Shown here: positions 42,630 to 54,354 of the stretch, piece by piece
Numbering within the stretch: the stretch's first letter is position 1
Layout: every line of letters starts with the position of its first letter
NCBI RefSeq assembly: GCF_037975245.1
Contig: NC_092577.1
Location: 33,314,398 to 33,378,397 of the forward strand
Direction of reading: 5' to 3'
Source of the DNA: Apostichopus japonicus
Lineage: Eukaryota; Echinodermata; Holothuroidea; Aspidochirotida; Stichopodidae
DNA: 64,000 bases
Made by a program: the position numbers and the translations under genes
Notes under the pieces: generated by a model
The model's database searches: none
What the model saw: only the letters and a program-made list of their open reading frames with translations
What the model was told of the DNA's origin: nothing

Positions 42630-43097
42630 GATGTAAAGTTGCTCTTTTTAATATTGGGTGGTAGGTAATCAATTGATCACTGCCAGTGCCGCACGACATG
42701 AAACCTGAGGCCTAAGGTTAAGTGTACTACTGTACATGTAGTAACCAATAGCCAGTACTATATTCTGCAAGAGTAACACATGTTTAGTGCCTGTATGAAG
42801 ACTTTAACAAGCCGTTTTACATAAATAAAATCTATTTTAATTACTATTAAATACTAATTTTACTAAATATGAAGCATTTTACGTTTAAAATATGCTCAAA
42901 TGATACCAAAATAGCCGTTTAATTATTCCACTTCTAAATTTGGTAATGTTGATTAATTTTATGTAAGAAAACTGTAATTATTTGACCTAAAATTAATCTT
43001 GAGGTTGCACAAGTATAATAATTGTATCGTTTGCTTGCCTCGTCATTTGAGCGTAGTTTGCACTGCGGTTATGTATTTGCATCCGTTTCTGTTGTTG

Positions 43098-43453
43098 CAG
43101 TGGCGTAGGAAGGTACTTTTGAGTGGGGGGGGGGGGGGGCTGAAGACTGATGGCCGGCCTGGGGAAGGGGTCTAAGGGGAGGGGGTGTCCCCCTCCCCTT
43201 TTGATTTTTTTGCATTTCCAGGTGGCCTCAGATGCAATTTGGTGCAATATAGTACACTTCAACACCCACTCCATTTTGTAAACTTAATTTTGTATTTTCA
43301 CCTGGCCTTAGATGCAATTTGGTGCTCCAAATGACATTTTTTCTCATTTGGAAATGAAAAAGGGGTTTTCTGACTTGCGAAGCGGTGGGGGGGGGGGCGG
43401 AATGATACTTCCGCCCCTCCACATTTTTCAGCCCCCCGGTTCCTACGCCCTTG
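43098..43453. mobile_element. hAT-type MITE, 356 bp
   Basis: Ends CAGTGGCGTAGGAA at 43098 and TTCCTACGCCCTTG at 43453 are inverted repeats with two mismatches. The 8-bp duplication TGTTGTTG is exact (43090-43097 and 43454-43461). Inside is a short direct repeat containing AGATGCAATTTGGTGC (near 43229 and 43310). No coding sequence. Confidence 0.87.
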
Positions 43454-45742
43454 TGTTGTTGTATGGATAGGCGAGGTACGGCCTACATGAAAATAATAAA
43501 GAGTGGTAGGAGTCAAACAAATGTTACTAAATTTTCGTCAGCCATCAACTCTTTAAAGAGCATTCATCCAAAGAGAACATATCTGAATATGCAGTTTGAC
43601 TTGACTAGCCCCAACACGCGTACCCCCCCCCCCCCCATTCCAACAAATATGTATGTGTTTCTTATTCAAGGATAAAACATGGCTATAGTTTTTGTTATGT
43701 GTGATAATTGGAAACGAAAATGTACAGTTAACCTCAGTTGAACCTCTCAAATAGTATGAACTATAGTGCATAGCTTACTTGCACAAGATATACCAAAGGC
43801 ATTCTAGACCAGTTGGAATAAAGGCTAGTATAGTGCGGAGTCTTGTCTTTTCACAGTATTGCGTATGACGCGTACTTGATGTCAACTGATCATGTGATCC
43901 GACATTCGTTTTGGCTTTAAGCTCTAGCCTTGCAAACATGATCTAAGTTCTTCTTTTTTTCGTTCAGTAGGCTTCTTATTATTGGAGAGATGAAATTAAA
44001 TGCTTAATGTATTTTGTATGAACGATGCTAATCAAATGAGGTACCAGTAAAAAGACAAAACTTATAACCCTTCATCAGTTTCATTACCTTTGATCGATCG
44101 GTAAGTTCATTGTCAATGAACTGAGGGCGATGTTCAGCTTTATCACGAGGATGAACGTACTGGACGGGGAGAAGGGGTGGGGGGGGGGCTAGTTTTGCAT
44201 GTGTGAACTTATTTTGCGTTGAACGTTTTAGAGAATTCATCAAAACATTCATCGGGAGCAGGAAGCTGGCTAGCTTAATTAAGGATTATTGACCACCCCG
44301 TCATCCCGTTTAATTCCTACCCCTCACCCACCCCCCCCCCCCACCCCAATTCTCTCATCCGATCTCTCTATGACCGCTTGTAACTATTTTAGTCCTCACT
44401 AAGTTTCACATTGACAGTTCCATCACCAGTACGTGCAAAACAAAATTAACAGGCTTTATTCAAAAACGGCTATCGGTAATGGATTGTTATTCGAGACTGT
44501 TTGGAATTTACTATTTTTATTATATTATTATCTATCCTCTTGTATTCTTTATTATGATTTCGATATTGAAATAAGTTAATTGAGATAAAACTGAATTAAC
44601 GGGTCCATATATAACAAAACGTTGATAATTTAACACAGACAAACAGGACGAAAGGATTGAGGCAGCTTCTTCATGCATCATTTGCTTGCAAGAAAACAAG
44701 GCCAAACTTATAAACTGCGTATTGTATCAAAACAAAACGAAGTTACTAATACCAGCTTTAGATTGTAAAAAAAACAAAGTTACGTATTAACAGTTTCTGT
44801 TTGAGTTACTCGCCAATATACTAACCGCGAGCCGTTGGCTAAAGACTATTTGGAAGTTGAGAGGTTTTACTAGTAGTAATAAAGCGCACTTTTTGTATGG
44901 TGAGCAAACTAGTAAGCGTTCAATAGCGTGGTAATGCCCGGTGACTGATTCGTAGCGACAGTGTCAACAGCTGATCAAGCTAAATGAACGATAGGGACTA
45001 TCTCGCTGGATTTATACCAAAAGAGGTAATGTTGCAGGGTACTACGTAGATTATTCCATAGGCGGCATGATTGGCATACAAAGTAACCACGAAAGGATAT
45101 CACTGTATAGCCTACCTATTACTTGGATTATACATATACATTATCATAAACAGGCAATTCATATTTAACGTGAATAACTTGTAATTCTATTAAATTGTAC
45201 TAGGCTATATAGAGCTCTATAGGCTTATCAGTTTCGAAAGGCCTTGAACTTCTTATACCGTCCGTGGCTGAGCGCGAGAATTTGTTAATATTACAGTTGG
45301 TTGCTGTATGACTAGTTAACCAGACGGTTAATCAGCCATTATTCTAACGCCACAGACTTTAATACGAAGCGTTCGACCTATCATCAGGAGGCTACTATAC
45401 CAACTCTGAACTGCCATCTGTCATAGAATCCGAATTATAGGCTACACCAAACGGCTGAACGAGGAAGTGACATGTGACAATATGTAGAGTCTCGGATCTA
45501 AAATGATCCTTTCATTTCATCAGTGGAAATTTCTGGTCTGACTCTGTATTCTGTATGCAGGTGTGGTGGAGGGGCATGCATGTGAATAATCAGTCTGGTA
45601 AGTGATTTGGAGTTTTGATACATAGGCCTGCGTCCAAAATCTTAACAGAGCGCCACAAATAAGAAATTCCGCAAAACCACGGTATACACGCGGGAGTCTA
45701 GGGTTTTACAAGAGTAGGCACACTTTATTCAGCTAATTACAG

Positions 45743-45825
45743 ATGGCGTCCCATGGATCATGTCTGTCAGTACTTGGCCTCCCAAAGCAAGCGACCATTA
45801 TATGTATAGCTATATTCTGTGCTTT
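45743..45825 (+). other. Candidate 5' exon encoding a signal-peptide-like segment
   Basis: An ATG at 45743 opens 27 codons with a hydrophobic stretch (ATIICIAIFCA) directly before GTAAGTG, a strong donor, in phase 2. No matching downstream exon was identified, and the MS4A-like gene at 48647 has its own start. Could be chance. Confidence 0.25.
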
Positions 45826-46530
45826 GTAAGTGAACTCAAAATATGCTCAAATTTGTCTCATCAAATTGCCTGTACACAGATTGCATTAAGAAAATGAAGT
45901 AAAAAGGATACACTTGTAGAAGCAAAGAAAACACAGTGCCATAAAGCGTCCGAATTTTAGTCCGTGACAGCGCTGGAAACTGACAAAGTTTGAAGTAACT
46001 CGACATCCAACCTATGATATATTAGATCTATGTGATAGCGCGTAAGATGTGTTTGCGTTATTAGAATGGACGAATTACGCTGTAGTACGTTAACCTCTCC
46101 GGTGTTCTAATACGGAGAGCCAAACGTTCCATAAATGTCGAAAAAGAAAGTGAAGTGTCCAAGTTAATATATATATGTCCAAATCGATATCAACATGTTA
46201 CAATTCGATATCAGCATGTTACAATTCCATATGAACATGTCGAAATAAAATACAATATGCCATTGCGTCTATCAACATGTCAAATTCAACATCAGCATGT
46301 CGAAAACTTGTAACAGCATGCCATTACTACATTGGTCATGTCAACATGCTATATTTACGTCGTGCTATAATTTTGGCACTTCGGCGCGCGCCAACGTTTC
46401 GTATATGTCGAGATTTATTTCAGTATGTCCAAAACTTGTGTCAGCATGGTGAGCGAAGAGTAGTGAAGTATTGCCATGACAACGTTGCACATGGTTCGTG
46501 TCGTTCACACGGTACTATGGTTGAATATAC

Positions 46531-47437
46531 TGTAGCGGAAAGCTACGACTTTTCCTTAGTGAGATACGTTTCGTTCCCTCAGGGGTTACATCTGTTGCGC
46601 TCCGTGGAGGTAACGAGAGATGTTTATCCGGAACAGGAACAGGAACTGATTACGTAATTTTGCTATATCGATGTATTCCAGTGACTGGCATAGGCAGGCA
46701 CGGCGGTGGGTGTGTGAGTCGATCCCATTGGTCGCAACTCATCGTAGTTATATACAGGTAGTCCATGATTGGTCTAAGCCTTTTTTTTACAGTTTATGTA
46801 CGGACGTGTGTATACGGGGGTTATTTCCGGGGTATTTAATGAAGGGTTCTTTCGTAAATGAGTGAGTCAGAGAGTCGGAGAGTCGGTCGAGTGCAAGACG
46901 AGGAACTTTCCTTCCGGCGGCTCGTGGTAAAGCCTTTGATATTTGCCTAAGTCCAAACAAATGTGTTTAGGCATTTTAGAGTGCCCGACATCTGCGCTGC
47001 CCGAGTCCAGCGGATTGCCCGACACCTGCGCTGCCCGAGTCCAGCGGATTGCCCGACACCTGCCCTGCCCGAGTCCAGCGGATTGCCCGACACCTGCCCT
47101 GCCCGAGTCAAGCGGAATGCCCGAAGCCTGTGCTGCCCGACACCGGTGGATTGCCGACGTTTAGATTGCCCGACCCTTGCGCAGCCCCAGTGTTATGCCT
47201 GCGTATCCTTGGGTTGTGCCCGACTCCAGTACGTTATATTGGGCAAATGTTAATATTGTGTATTATACGCTGTAGATGTAGAACGAGATGAGAAATTATA
47301 CTTTTATTAAACATACAACTCTGGTGTCTGCCTCCTGATTTAGAGTTAATCTGTATCCGTCCCCCATCTACCTCCCCTACCCTCCTCCAGTTGGTTTCGA
47401 GACAGGTTTTTCACTACCAGACGTTGGCGGCGTTACA
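46531..47437 (+). mobile_element. Solo LTR of an LTR retrotransposon, 907 bp
   Basis: Begins TGTAGCG and ends CGTTACA, the short TG...CA inverted termini of LTRs, with a 4-bp duplication ATAC at 46527-46530 and 47438-47441. A promoter-like GGTATTTAA lies near 46831 and an ATTAAA polyadenylation-like signal near 47306. No internal retroelement genes flank it, so it is a recombination-derived solo LTR, Ty3/gypsy-like by appearance. Orientation is inferred from those signals. Confidence 0.78.
46983..47152 (+). repeat. 34-bp GC-rich tandem repeat inside the solo LTR, five units
   Basis: Units start GCCCGACACCTGC at 46983, 47017, 47051, 47085 and 47119. Because 34 is not a multiple of 3 and the unit lacks stops, it creates overlapping open frames that are not genes. 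Confidence 0.9.
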
Positions 47438-48646
47438 ATACGTTTTAAACTGCTGCAGTAGGTGGAAAATATACCATTGAGAATATCTTCAAGCCCTTAT
47501 TCGTATTAGTCGCGCCAAAGCTTTGTCCAAACAAAGCAGTTCATTTAATATAATCATTCATAATGAATGTTTTGCAAGAAACTTTTTCTTCCATACCGCG
47601 TTTGGTTGGAGAAATAAACCAATGCGTCAGAGAAAACCAGCTTTCGATAGCACCACTCCTCCGAACTCGTCTAGAGGCAACGTTTGACAGTAACAGTAAC
47701 ATGGTAATAAATTGAAAGTTTGTAAGAATATTCTTGGGGAAATTTCACTAGGCCCCTTTCTCCCTTTGATCCAGTCCGTGCTCTGTCTTTGGGATTTACT
47801 TCAACTAAGTTCTACTTGTATTTAGCCTATGCTAAGTTAGGCAATGCCTAGACTAAGGCTAAAGTTAGGGTATACATACTCTTATTTCTAACGTTGCCTC
47901 TAGACGAGTTCGGAGGCGTGGTGCTATCCCCATAGGACCGTGTGAACGACACGAACCATGTGCAACGTTGTCATGGCAATACTTCACTACTCTTCGCTCA
48001 CCATGCTGACACAAGTTTTGGACATACTGAAATAAATCTCGACATATACGAAACGTTGGCGCGCGCCGAAGTGCCAAAATTATAGCACGACGTAAATATA
48101 GCATGTTGACATGACCAATGTAGTAATGGCATGCTGTTACAAGTTTTCGACATGCTGATGTTGAATTTGACATGTTGATAGACGCAATGGCATATTGTAT
48201 TTTGTTTCGACATGTTCATATGGAATTGTAACATGCTGATATCGAATTGTAACATGTTGATATCGATTTGGACATATATATATTAACTTGGACACTTCAC
48301 TTTCTTTTTCGACATTTATGGAACGTTTGGCTCTCCGTATTCTAATGAAATTGCAGTAAAGGTTGTAGTGAAATAGATGTGCAGTATCGTGCACATGGTT
48401 TCCAGGGTGGGGAGGGAAGGAGGTGGATTCAAAGTTTCCCGGACTGATTTAGTTAGCAGCCTGAATCGTTATGGAAAGACTATGATTCTACTCAATCGAG
48501 GAAGGTGAAGATGGCGCTCTTAATTATAATAGCACAACGACTAGTCGTTTAACTCGATCCTTTTAAGTTTACTAACAAAACATTGACAATGTCTACAAAA
48601 CATTAAATAACCTTATTATTGCATTATTGACCTTAAATTCATCAGG

Positions 48647-51600
48647 ATGACTGGAGAACGGAATTACCCGCTCTGGCTTCAGCCTGATTGGAGAGGGCGC
48701 TCTTACTTTTTACCAACACGACGTAGCGTAGTTTTTCGACGAATTTTATGCATCGCTTTCATTGTCACCGGAATAACCACGGTCGTAATCGGAGTTCTGA
48801 ACGTTAAATGCAAAATACCTCTGTCGTCTCAACTCGTACACGACTCCGAACTCATCATACACTCCATGCCAGTCGTGCAAGGACTGGTGAGTGAACAACT
48901 TAAACAGACGACTTATCGAGTTAAATTTAATTGAGTTGATTTCAGTTGAAGTTCAGCCGTGAGTTAATTAAGTTGAGTTACTTCGAAGCTGAGTTCAGCT
49001 GAGAAGAGCCTTTGATGAATTGAGTTGAGTAGAACCATGGAGCTATAAATTGTTTATAGCTCCATGGTAGAACTGAGATTAGCTAAGCGAAATAGAGGAT
49101 TTGCTTTTCAAACTGTTCTATTTACTAAAACTTGCTTTCCAGACTGTTCTATAAATTAAATTTGTTAAAACTCTATGCTTGAATTGAATTTAGGATATTA
49201 AGTTTGATTTAAAACTGGATTGTGTTGATTTGAGCTGAGTAATGTGCTGAGTAATGAGCTGAGTAATGACCTGAGCTGAGTAATGAGCTGAGCAATGAGC
49301 TGATTAATGAGTTGAGTAATGAGCTGAGTAATGAGCTGAGTAATGAGCTGAGTAATGAGCTGAGTAATGAGCTGAGCTGAGTTGAGTATCAGTTAGTTAT
49401 ACTTTGAAAGTTGTTATCTTACTGCTCAGTCATTTGTTTTATAGTTCCTCAACTTCTTAAGCTACATCTACATTTCCATTTATATAGTCCCTAATATCTC
49501 TTGGAATCATTGGCACAATAACGACGAAGAAGACATACCCTGGACCTGTGAGTATTTGTCAATCCATCTCTATCTGGTTATGAAAAACTAAATCCTCTGA
49601 GTATATACAGGCTCATAATGCGCCCTTTATTTTGCCACCGACATAATTTTGTACGATCCTTTGTAGCATAAAAGTTTACAGGACACGAATATTGTGTAAA
49701 TCATTCCATTGTTTGAGCCCTTCCCCCCCCCCCGAAAAAAGTTATAAATAGTACGGGTCTGAGTTTATATATATGAGTGTTTAATTTTATGAAGGTCAAA
49801 GGTGATAATATTATCAAATATGATACTTGACTCGGCTTGTTATGACGCTTTGCGTTCTAGTTGTGATTGCCAAATACTGGACCACTATACTGGAACAGTT
49901 GCGAGGAATGTAACAGAAGATAGAGCAGAATGTAAGGGCGGCTAGATCAATTCTTACCCTCTCCCCATCACCCACCCCAATGACTTACATGATTTTCATG
50001 GCCGCCTAAGAAAGATACAGAAACTTAAATTTTCTAAACCAACAGATCAATTAGCATTACTGTCACCGATAGCTAACCTGTTAAGTTTTTAGCAGAAACT
50101 TAAATTAAATCGATCGAAACATTTTTGATGGAAGCTCTGAATCCCTAAGTCTCAGTCACTGACGGAGAACTAAAATTGGAAAGTCAAGTTGTGCTATGAG
50201 AGAAATAATTTCCAGGTAGCGGTAAGTTTTTGTGTTTGCTGAATTATGACTGTGGGTGACCATAAGACTATAGTTTCTTCTTTCTAGCATACTGAGGAGT
50301 AATACTGATGCTATTTTATGCAATTCTGTTTCTTTCACTTTAACTATATGGTTGTAAAACAATGGACGTTAACCGTAGTCCACATTATAGTTCCATCTCA
50401 TCAATTATTTTCTGTCTTTCTTTGTAGCTATTAATTTATTGGATATTATTCATCGTCAACATTGGTATCCTGTTTATTAGTTTTTGGATCATCTCTGTTG
50501 ATTTTTCGAGAGACTATGAACATAGAAAGATCTGTCGGTTATCAGAGAACTGTGACAAGAACGAAGAGGGTCATGTCGTACCTTGTCAGCCAAATGACAA
50601 TCCGGCAAGTTTCTGCGATGGTAAAGTGGTAAGCAGAGTTCTGTAGATCAGTATTTCTTATGCTATCAATGCCACCAAAAAGTGAAGCGACGCGATATAT
50701 GCCAACTAACAGGGCGCTACCACCTTTTCTCTACTGGGGGAGGTGTAATTAGATATAAGGTTGTCGAGGGAAGGGGTGTCTCCTCCCCTTTGAGGAATTA
50801 TGGTAAAACGGAGGGTGTTTATATGCAAAATGGTGCGATGTATTAGCAACTTTTGAAATAATGTTGAAGAATTTCGAATGCTTAGGTTGTACCGCATATA
50901 CATTATGTACTGTTCGCTAGGAATTGTTGTCATGTTCTGTATGCCTTATTCTGGCTGAGCTCCCGCAACTCTCCCCCCCACCCAACCCCCCCCCCCCCAC
51001 ACACACACACACACACAATTCCTCTGGGGGATAAGTTGTGAAAATCAAATTATCACTGAAATTGTCCCATTATTATTATTTTATTATGTTTTTTATTTCA
51101 AAATGGGTTTTACATAGGATATAGGTAACATCAGACCTTAATGGTCACTAATTGATTTTGTGAACTACAACCAAATGTATGTATGTAAATTAGTATAAGA
51201 AAATAATACAACCACAAACCACAAAATATTCAGTTGTGTATAATTATGTGTTCTTCTTTCTTCACAGGAGTTAAGATACATCATTGATGTGTTTCTGTTC
51301 CTTATATACTGTTTTAGTATACTACTGGTGTCTATCGGCGCATTATGCGATCCCTTCCAATCCTTACTTTGTTGCAAGAAAAGAAAAATACGATCGCGGC
51401 AATTGGTGAGTAAACCAGTCTCAAATCAGGACGAGCCCAGAAGTAACAAAAATCAATATTTTGTCAAGGTTATAATTTGGATGACTATGAAAATGGGTCT
51501 GTGGCTCAATGAGATTATTATAAGCAAAGAAAGGACATTCATTTATTAGAATAATCATGCTAAGCGGGAAGGTAGATTCTGCTTAAGATTGGCGAATCAT

Positions 51601-52198
51601 CTATCTATATATAATCAGTCCACTTCAACTCCATTCCAACACCCCCCCCCCCCCACCCACCCACCCTTCCGACTCTGAACTGAAGGTAGCTGTCGTGTCC
51701 AATATTTTCACAGAGTAATATTATTAATAATCAATACTATAAGAAACAATCTTGGTCGAATTGGCCCCACATTGTTTCTGTATTTATTTGAGTCCCCTCT
51801 ATAATAAACCTTCTGTTAGACATACTTGTGGTGTGAGTACAGGGTAACCACTACAAAGCCATGAGTACGAGTGTGAGTATAGCCTACACGTGGTGTTTTA
51901 AACATTGCTGAGGACGGGTACAAACCCCACGGGTACAGGGGAAAATATACCCTCGAAACGGTAAAGAGACTCGAGTACTACAAGTCTGATGTTAAACAAA
52001 TGTCATCGACTTTTACTTTCATAGAATGACGTCACTTCTGTTGAACCACAAAGTCCTTCATCATCAGGGGAGGAACCTCCGCCATCTTATAATCAAGTCG
52101 TTTCTACTGGCATATCATCAAATGACATTTCGGGACGGCCAATCGTACTACGAGCAGATGTCGATTGTACAGTGTCAACTACATCAACGTTGTTATAA
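48647..52198 (+). CDS. MS4A-like four-transmembrane protein 1 (5 exons, complete)
   Basis: Exons 48647-48886, 49488-49547, 50428-50628, 51268-51405 and 52025-52198 are all phase 0 and give 270 residues. Four hydrophobic segments are seen: ILCIAFIVTGITTVVIGVL, a second across the exon 1/2 join (VVQGL then SLISLGIIGTI), LLIYWILFIVNIGILFISF and IIDVFLFLIYCFSILLVS. Between TM3 and TM4 lies a loop of about 45 residues with four Cys that could form two disulfides. After TM4 a CC pair and KKRK follow, then a Ser/Pro-rich tail with PPPSYNQV, a PPxY motif known to bind WW domains such as those of Nedd4-type ligases. The exon plan and topology suggest the MS4A/CD20-like superfamily, but sequence similarity is weak and other tetraspan families are possible. 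A cryptic alternative acceptor at 49445 would break the frame. Confidence 0.72.
49032..49070. repeat. Perfect short hairpin in intron 1 of MS4A-like gene 1
   Basis: ACCATGGAGCTATAAA and TTTATAGCTCCATGGT pair fully around a three-base loop. It encodes nothing and lies just upstream of the 12-bp repeat. Confidence 0.75.
49236..49385 (+). repeat. 12-bp tandem repeat (GAGCTGAGTAAT)
   Basis: About twelve units of GAGCTGAGTAAT with a few variants in intron 1 of MS4A-like gene 1. Degenerate relatives (GAGTTGA-type) extend left from about 48930. Confidence 0.88.
50710..50850. repeat. MITE-like fragment in intron 3 of MS4A-like gene 1
   Basis: A GGGAAGGGGTGTCTCCTCCCC core and an ATGCAAAATGGTGCG stretch resemble the MITE at 43098-43453, but no clear ends or target duplication were found. 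Confidence 0.4.
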
Positions 52199-52910
52199 GT
52201 AGAATACCCCTTTCAGGACAGGACGTCTCTCCTTATGGTAGTGAATTAGCGAGCAGCGTGTAATCTGTTCGATAAAAAAACGTGACAACACTGTATATAC
52301 ATGTATGGAGAGTGAGGAAATGTACAACATAGTTCTATCATAATATGATTTTCAATCACATATTATTATAGTGCCAGCTATCTCATCTGAAGATGTCCCC
52401 GGCAAAAAAAAACATATTGATGTTAAGATTTCCTTTTTTTTTTCTATTTTTGGTGTTTTTTTTACCAAAGCAGTCTTTAAACAGACTGACGGAAACTGTG
52501 AAATCACGAGAGCGAAACTGCTGCAAGTTTCATTGATTTGTTTATTTATTGAAAAATGTGGTACCTGGTGAAAAGCCAAGACAGATAAGCAAACAATCAA
52601 ACTTATTTATATATTGCCCTTTCTGTGATTTGAAAACTTTTAGAGAAATGTTGCTGCTGGACCCATGGCCTATAGTTAATTATCGAACTCATTTCTTATC
52701 TAATCATATGCTATATATAGTTTATATACCTATGTATCATGCTACGGTAATTTGACAATGGGTACGTGGTTATATTCCTTCAACTATCCGTAATATAAAT
52801 AAGTATATTCCCTTCAATTCAAGAATGCTAAATATATTTGTTTAAAAAACATTTATTGTATGTGCCAATATATATTGCAACATCCTTTGAAAAATGTTTC
52901 CTTCACCATC

Positions 52911-53247
52911 ATATAATAATAATAATAATAAGAAGAATAATAAAAATTAGTAGTTATTTTGACGACGCATAAGCGACCACAAATGTGGGAGAAACCCGCA
53001 AGGTCTTATGGATTACAACTTACACGTCAGGTGGCTTCCAATTCAACATTTTTCAACTCAAATTTGAACTCTTTTCAATTTAGAAAGTAATTTCAGATGG
53101 GAAAACCGTAGATTGCTCTTGGATGAAAAACCCACCTTACTATGGCCTGGCCGGGCATCGAACCCGGAACCTTCCGATTGCTAAGCCTCATTGCTTCAAT
53201 TGCTACTGCCTTCATCCAATCGGCCACAGCACTGGTCATCATATGAC
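52911..53247 (-). repeat. tRNA-derived SINE, full length
   Basis: On the minus strand the head at the right has an A-box-like TGGCCGATTGGATGAAGGC (53208-53226) and a B-box-like GGTTCCGGGTTCGATGCCC (53154-53172). The other end is an (ATT)n tail at about 52911-52945. A tail fragment of the same family is at 27616-27690. Confidence 0.75.
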
Positions 53248-54314
53248 ACCCGATTCTTGAATGTCTTGTTTACGTCAACATGTCTGCTGAATAATCATGA
53301 AGACCAACATGTAGACATGCACCAGGCCCAGTAGGGACAGTTTTCTTAGTACTTACTTCAGTATGAGCAGTGTAGCTATACTGTTAATATAAGAAAAAAG
53401 GGTTATGAGTTGGTCATACTGTCAGTACGAGTGGTGCTTTGAAGAATGGTATGGGAGGACAGTTTAGAGTGGTTTGAGCAGTAGCAAATGGTTGCAACAG
53501 TTCCTACATAGAAAGGGTATTTGGCTGATTGAAGAGACTACTAATAAACTTTAACCGTTGTGAGATAAAGAGGGGAGAATGCAAGAAACAATACGAGTAG
53601 AGAAGGAACAAACTATGACGATAAATGAGACCCACCCACCCGCCCACCCACCCCACCATGTACCCACATTACTTAATAAGACATGACAATGAAACAAAGA
53701 AACGCCGTCAGAAATACCTATAGATAACAATAGAGCTTTGTAGCACGTTCTGGTATGTACAGATTTGAGACGGTCACTGAATAAGAGTTCCAGATCTTAG
53801 ACCCTTTAACACACAGATGCAATACTGTGTGGAATTCAAACGATATATATATAGGAATGCTGTGAGGAGGGTTGCGGAATTTTGTGTTGTACTTGTGTAC
53901 AGAATAACGATTGAATAAAAAGAGAGTTTAAATGACTTTGGCATAAGGCCCCGTTGCAAATAATGTAACGCAAAGATCGTCTTTTGATGATATATTGATA
54001 TCATAAATAGTTGAGTTGAACCATAAGAGGATTACATACTGAGAGGAAGAGTAGAGCTCGTTATAATGTAAAAAAAACAGTGCTTGGCTTTGGAAGAATA
54101 TGATGTTTCTGCAGTCGCAAAGGATATACTCTTTTAAGAAAAGTCCCCCAAGATGGAACTTGGGGATGAAAAGCAAACAGCTAATCCTAACCTGAAGGAC
54201 TCTTCACCCCATTTCTATTTCATAGAGACTGATACCGAATATGATCTCGCAAAGGATATAGAGTTGTTGATCCAGACAGACGTATACAGTAAGTTAAGTG
54301 AAGTAGGATAATGG

Positions 54315-54317
<3 letters not shown>

Positions 54318-54352
<35 letters not shown>
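54318..54352. repeat. (TA)n microsatellite
   Basis: About 35 bases of uninterrupted TA dinucleotides. Confidence 0.95.

Positions 54353-54354
<2 letters not shown>

Larger units (their letters stand above)
46111..48339. mobile_element. Element with long terminal inverted repeats (about 411 bp), 2.2 kb
   Basis: The arms 46111-46521 and 47929-48339 are near-identical inverted copies, starting TACGGAGAGCCAAACG. A 6-bp direct repeat TTCTAA flanks both sides (46105-46110 and 48340-48345). Within the arms are about twenty-base subrepeats ending in CATGTT or CATGTC. No transposase is visible. The left arm originally continued into 47650-47688, which is inverted relative to 47889-47926; the LTR insertion at 46531-47437 lies between. 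Superfamily unassigned. Confidence 0.82.
42630..48646. other. Gene-poor region between DDX54 and the first MS4A-like gene
   Basis: No confident gene. The right flank of DDX54 should hold its promoter, but I see no clear core element. Contents are a MITE (43098-43453), poly-C/G tracts near 43622, 44181 and 44330, one candidate signal-peptide exon (45743-45825) and the large inverted-repeat element at 46111-48339. The stretch 44260-45740 is AT-rich and featureless to me. Confidence 0.5.

Noticed and set aside
46277-46657. 126-codon plus-strand open frame, with a mirror copy on the minus strand at 47865-48173
   Set aside because: Both come from the long inverted arms; one runs into the solo LTR. 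No domain is recognisable and the start lies in the 20-bp subrepeats.
46943-47291. Overlapping open frames with repeated RVQRIARHL and PSPADCP peptides
   Set aside because: Produced by the 34-bp tandem repeat, which leaves all three frames open.
49445-49547. Longer exon 2 for MS4A-like gene 1 using the acceptor at 49443-49444
   Set aside because: It is open but ends in phase 1, incompatible with exon 3; the acceptor at 49486-49487 gives phase 0 and a sensible membrane segment.
53154-53226. tRNA gene on the minus strand
   Set aside because: Box motifs belong to a SINE head with an (ATT)n tail; cloverleaf not supported.
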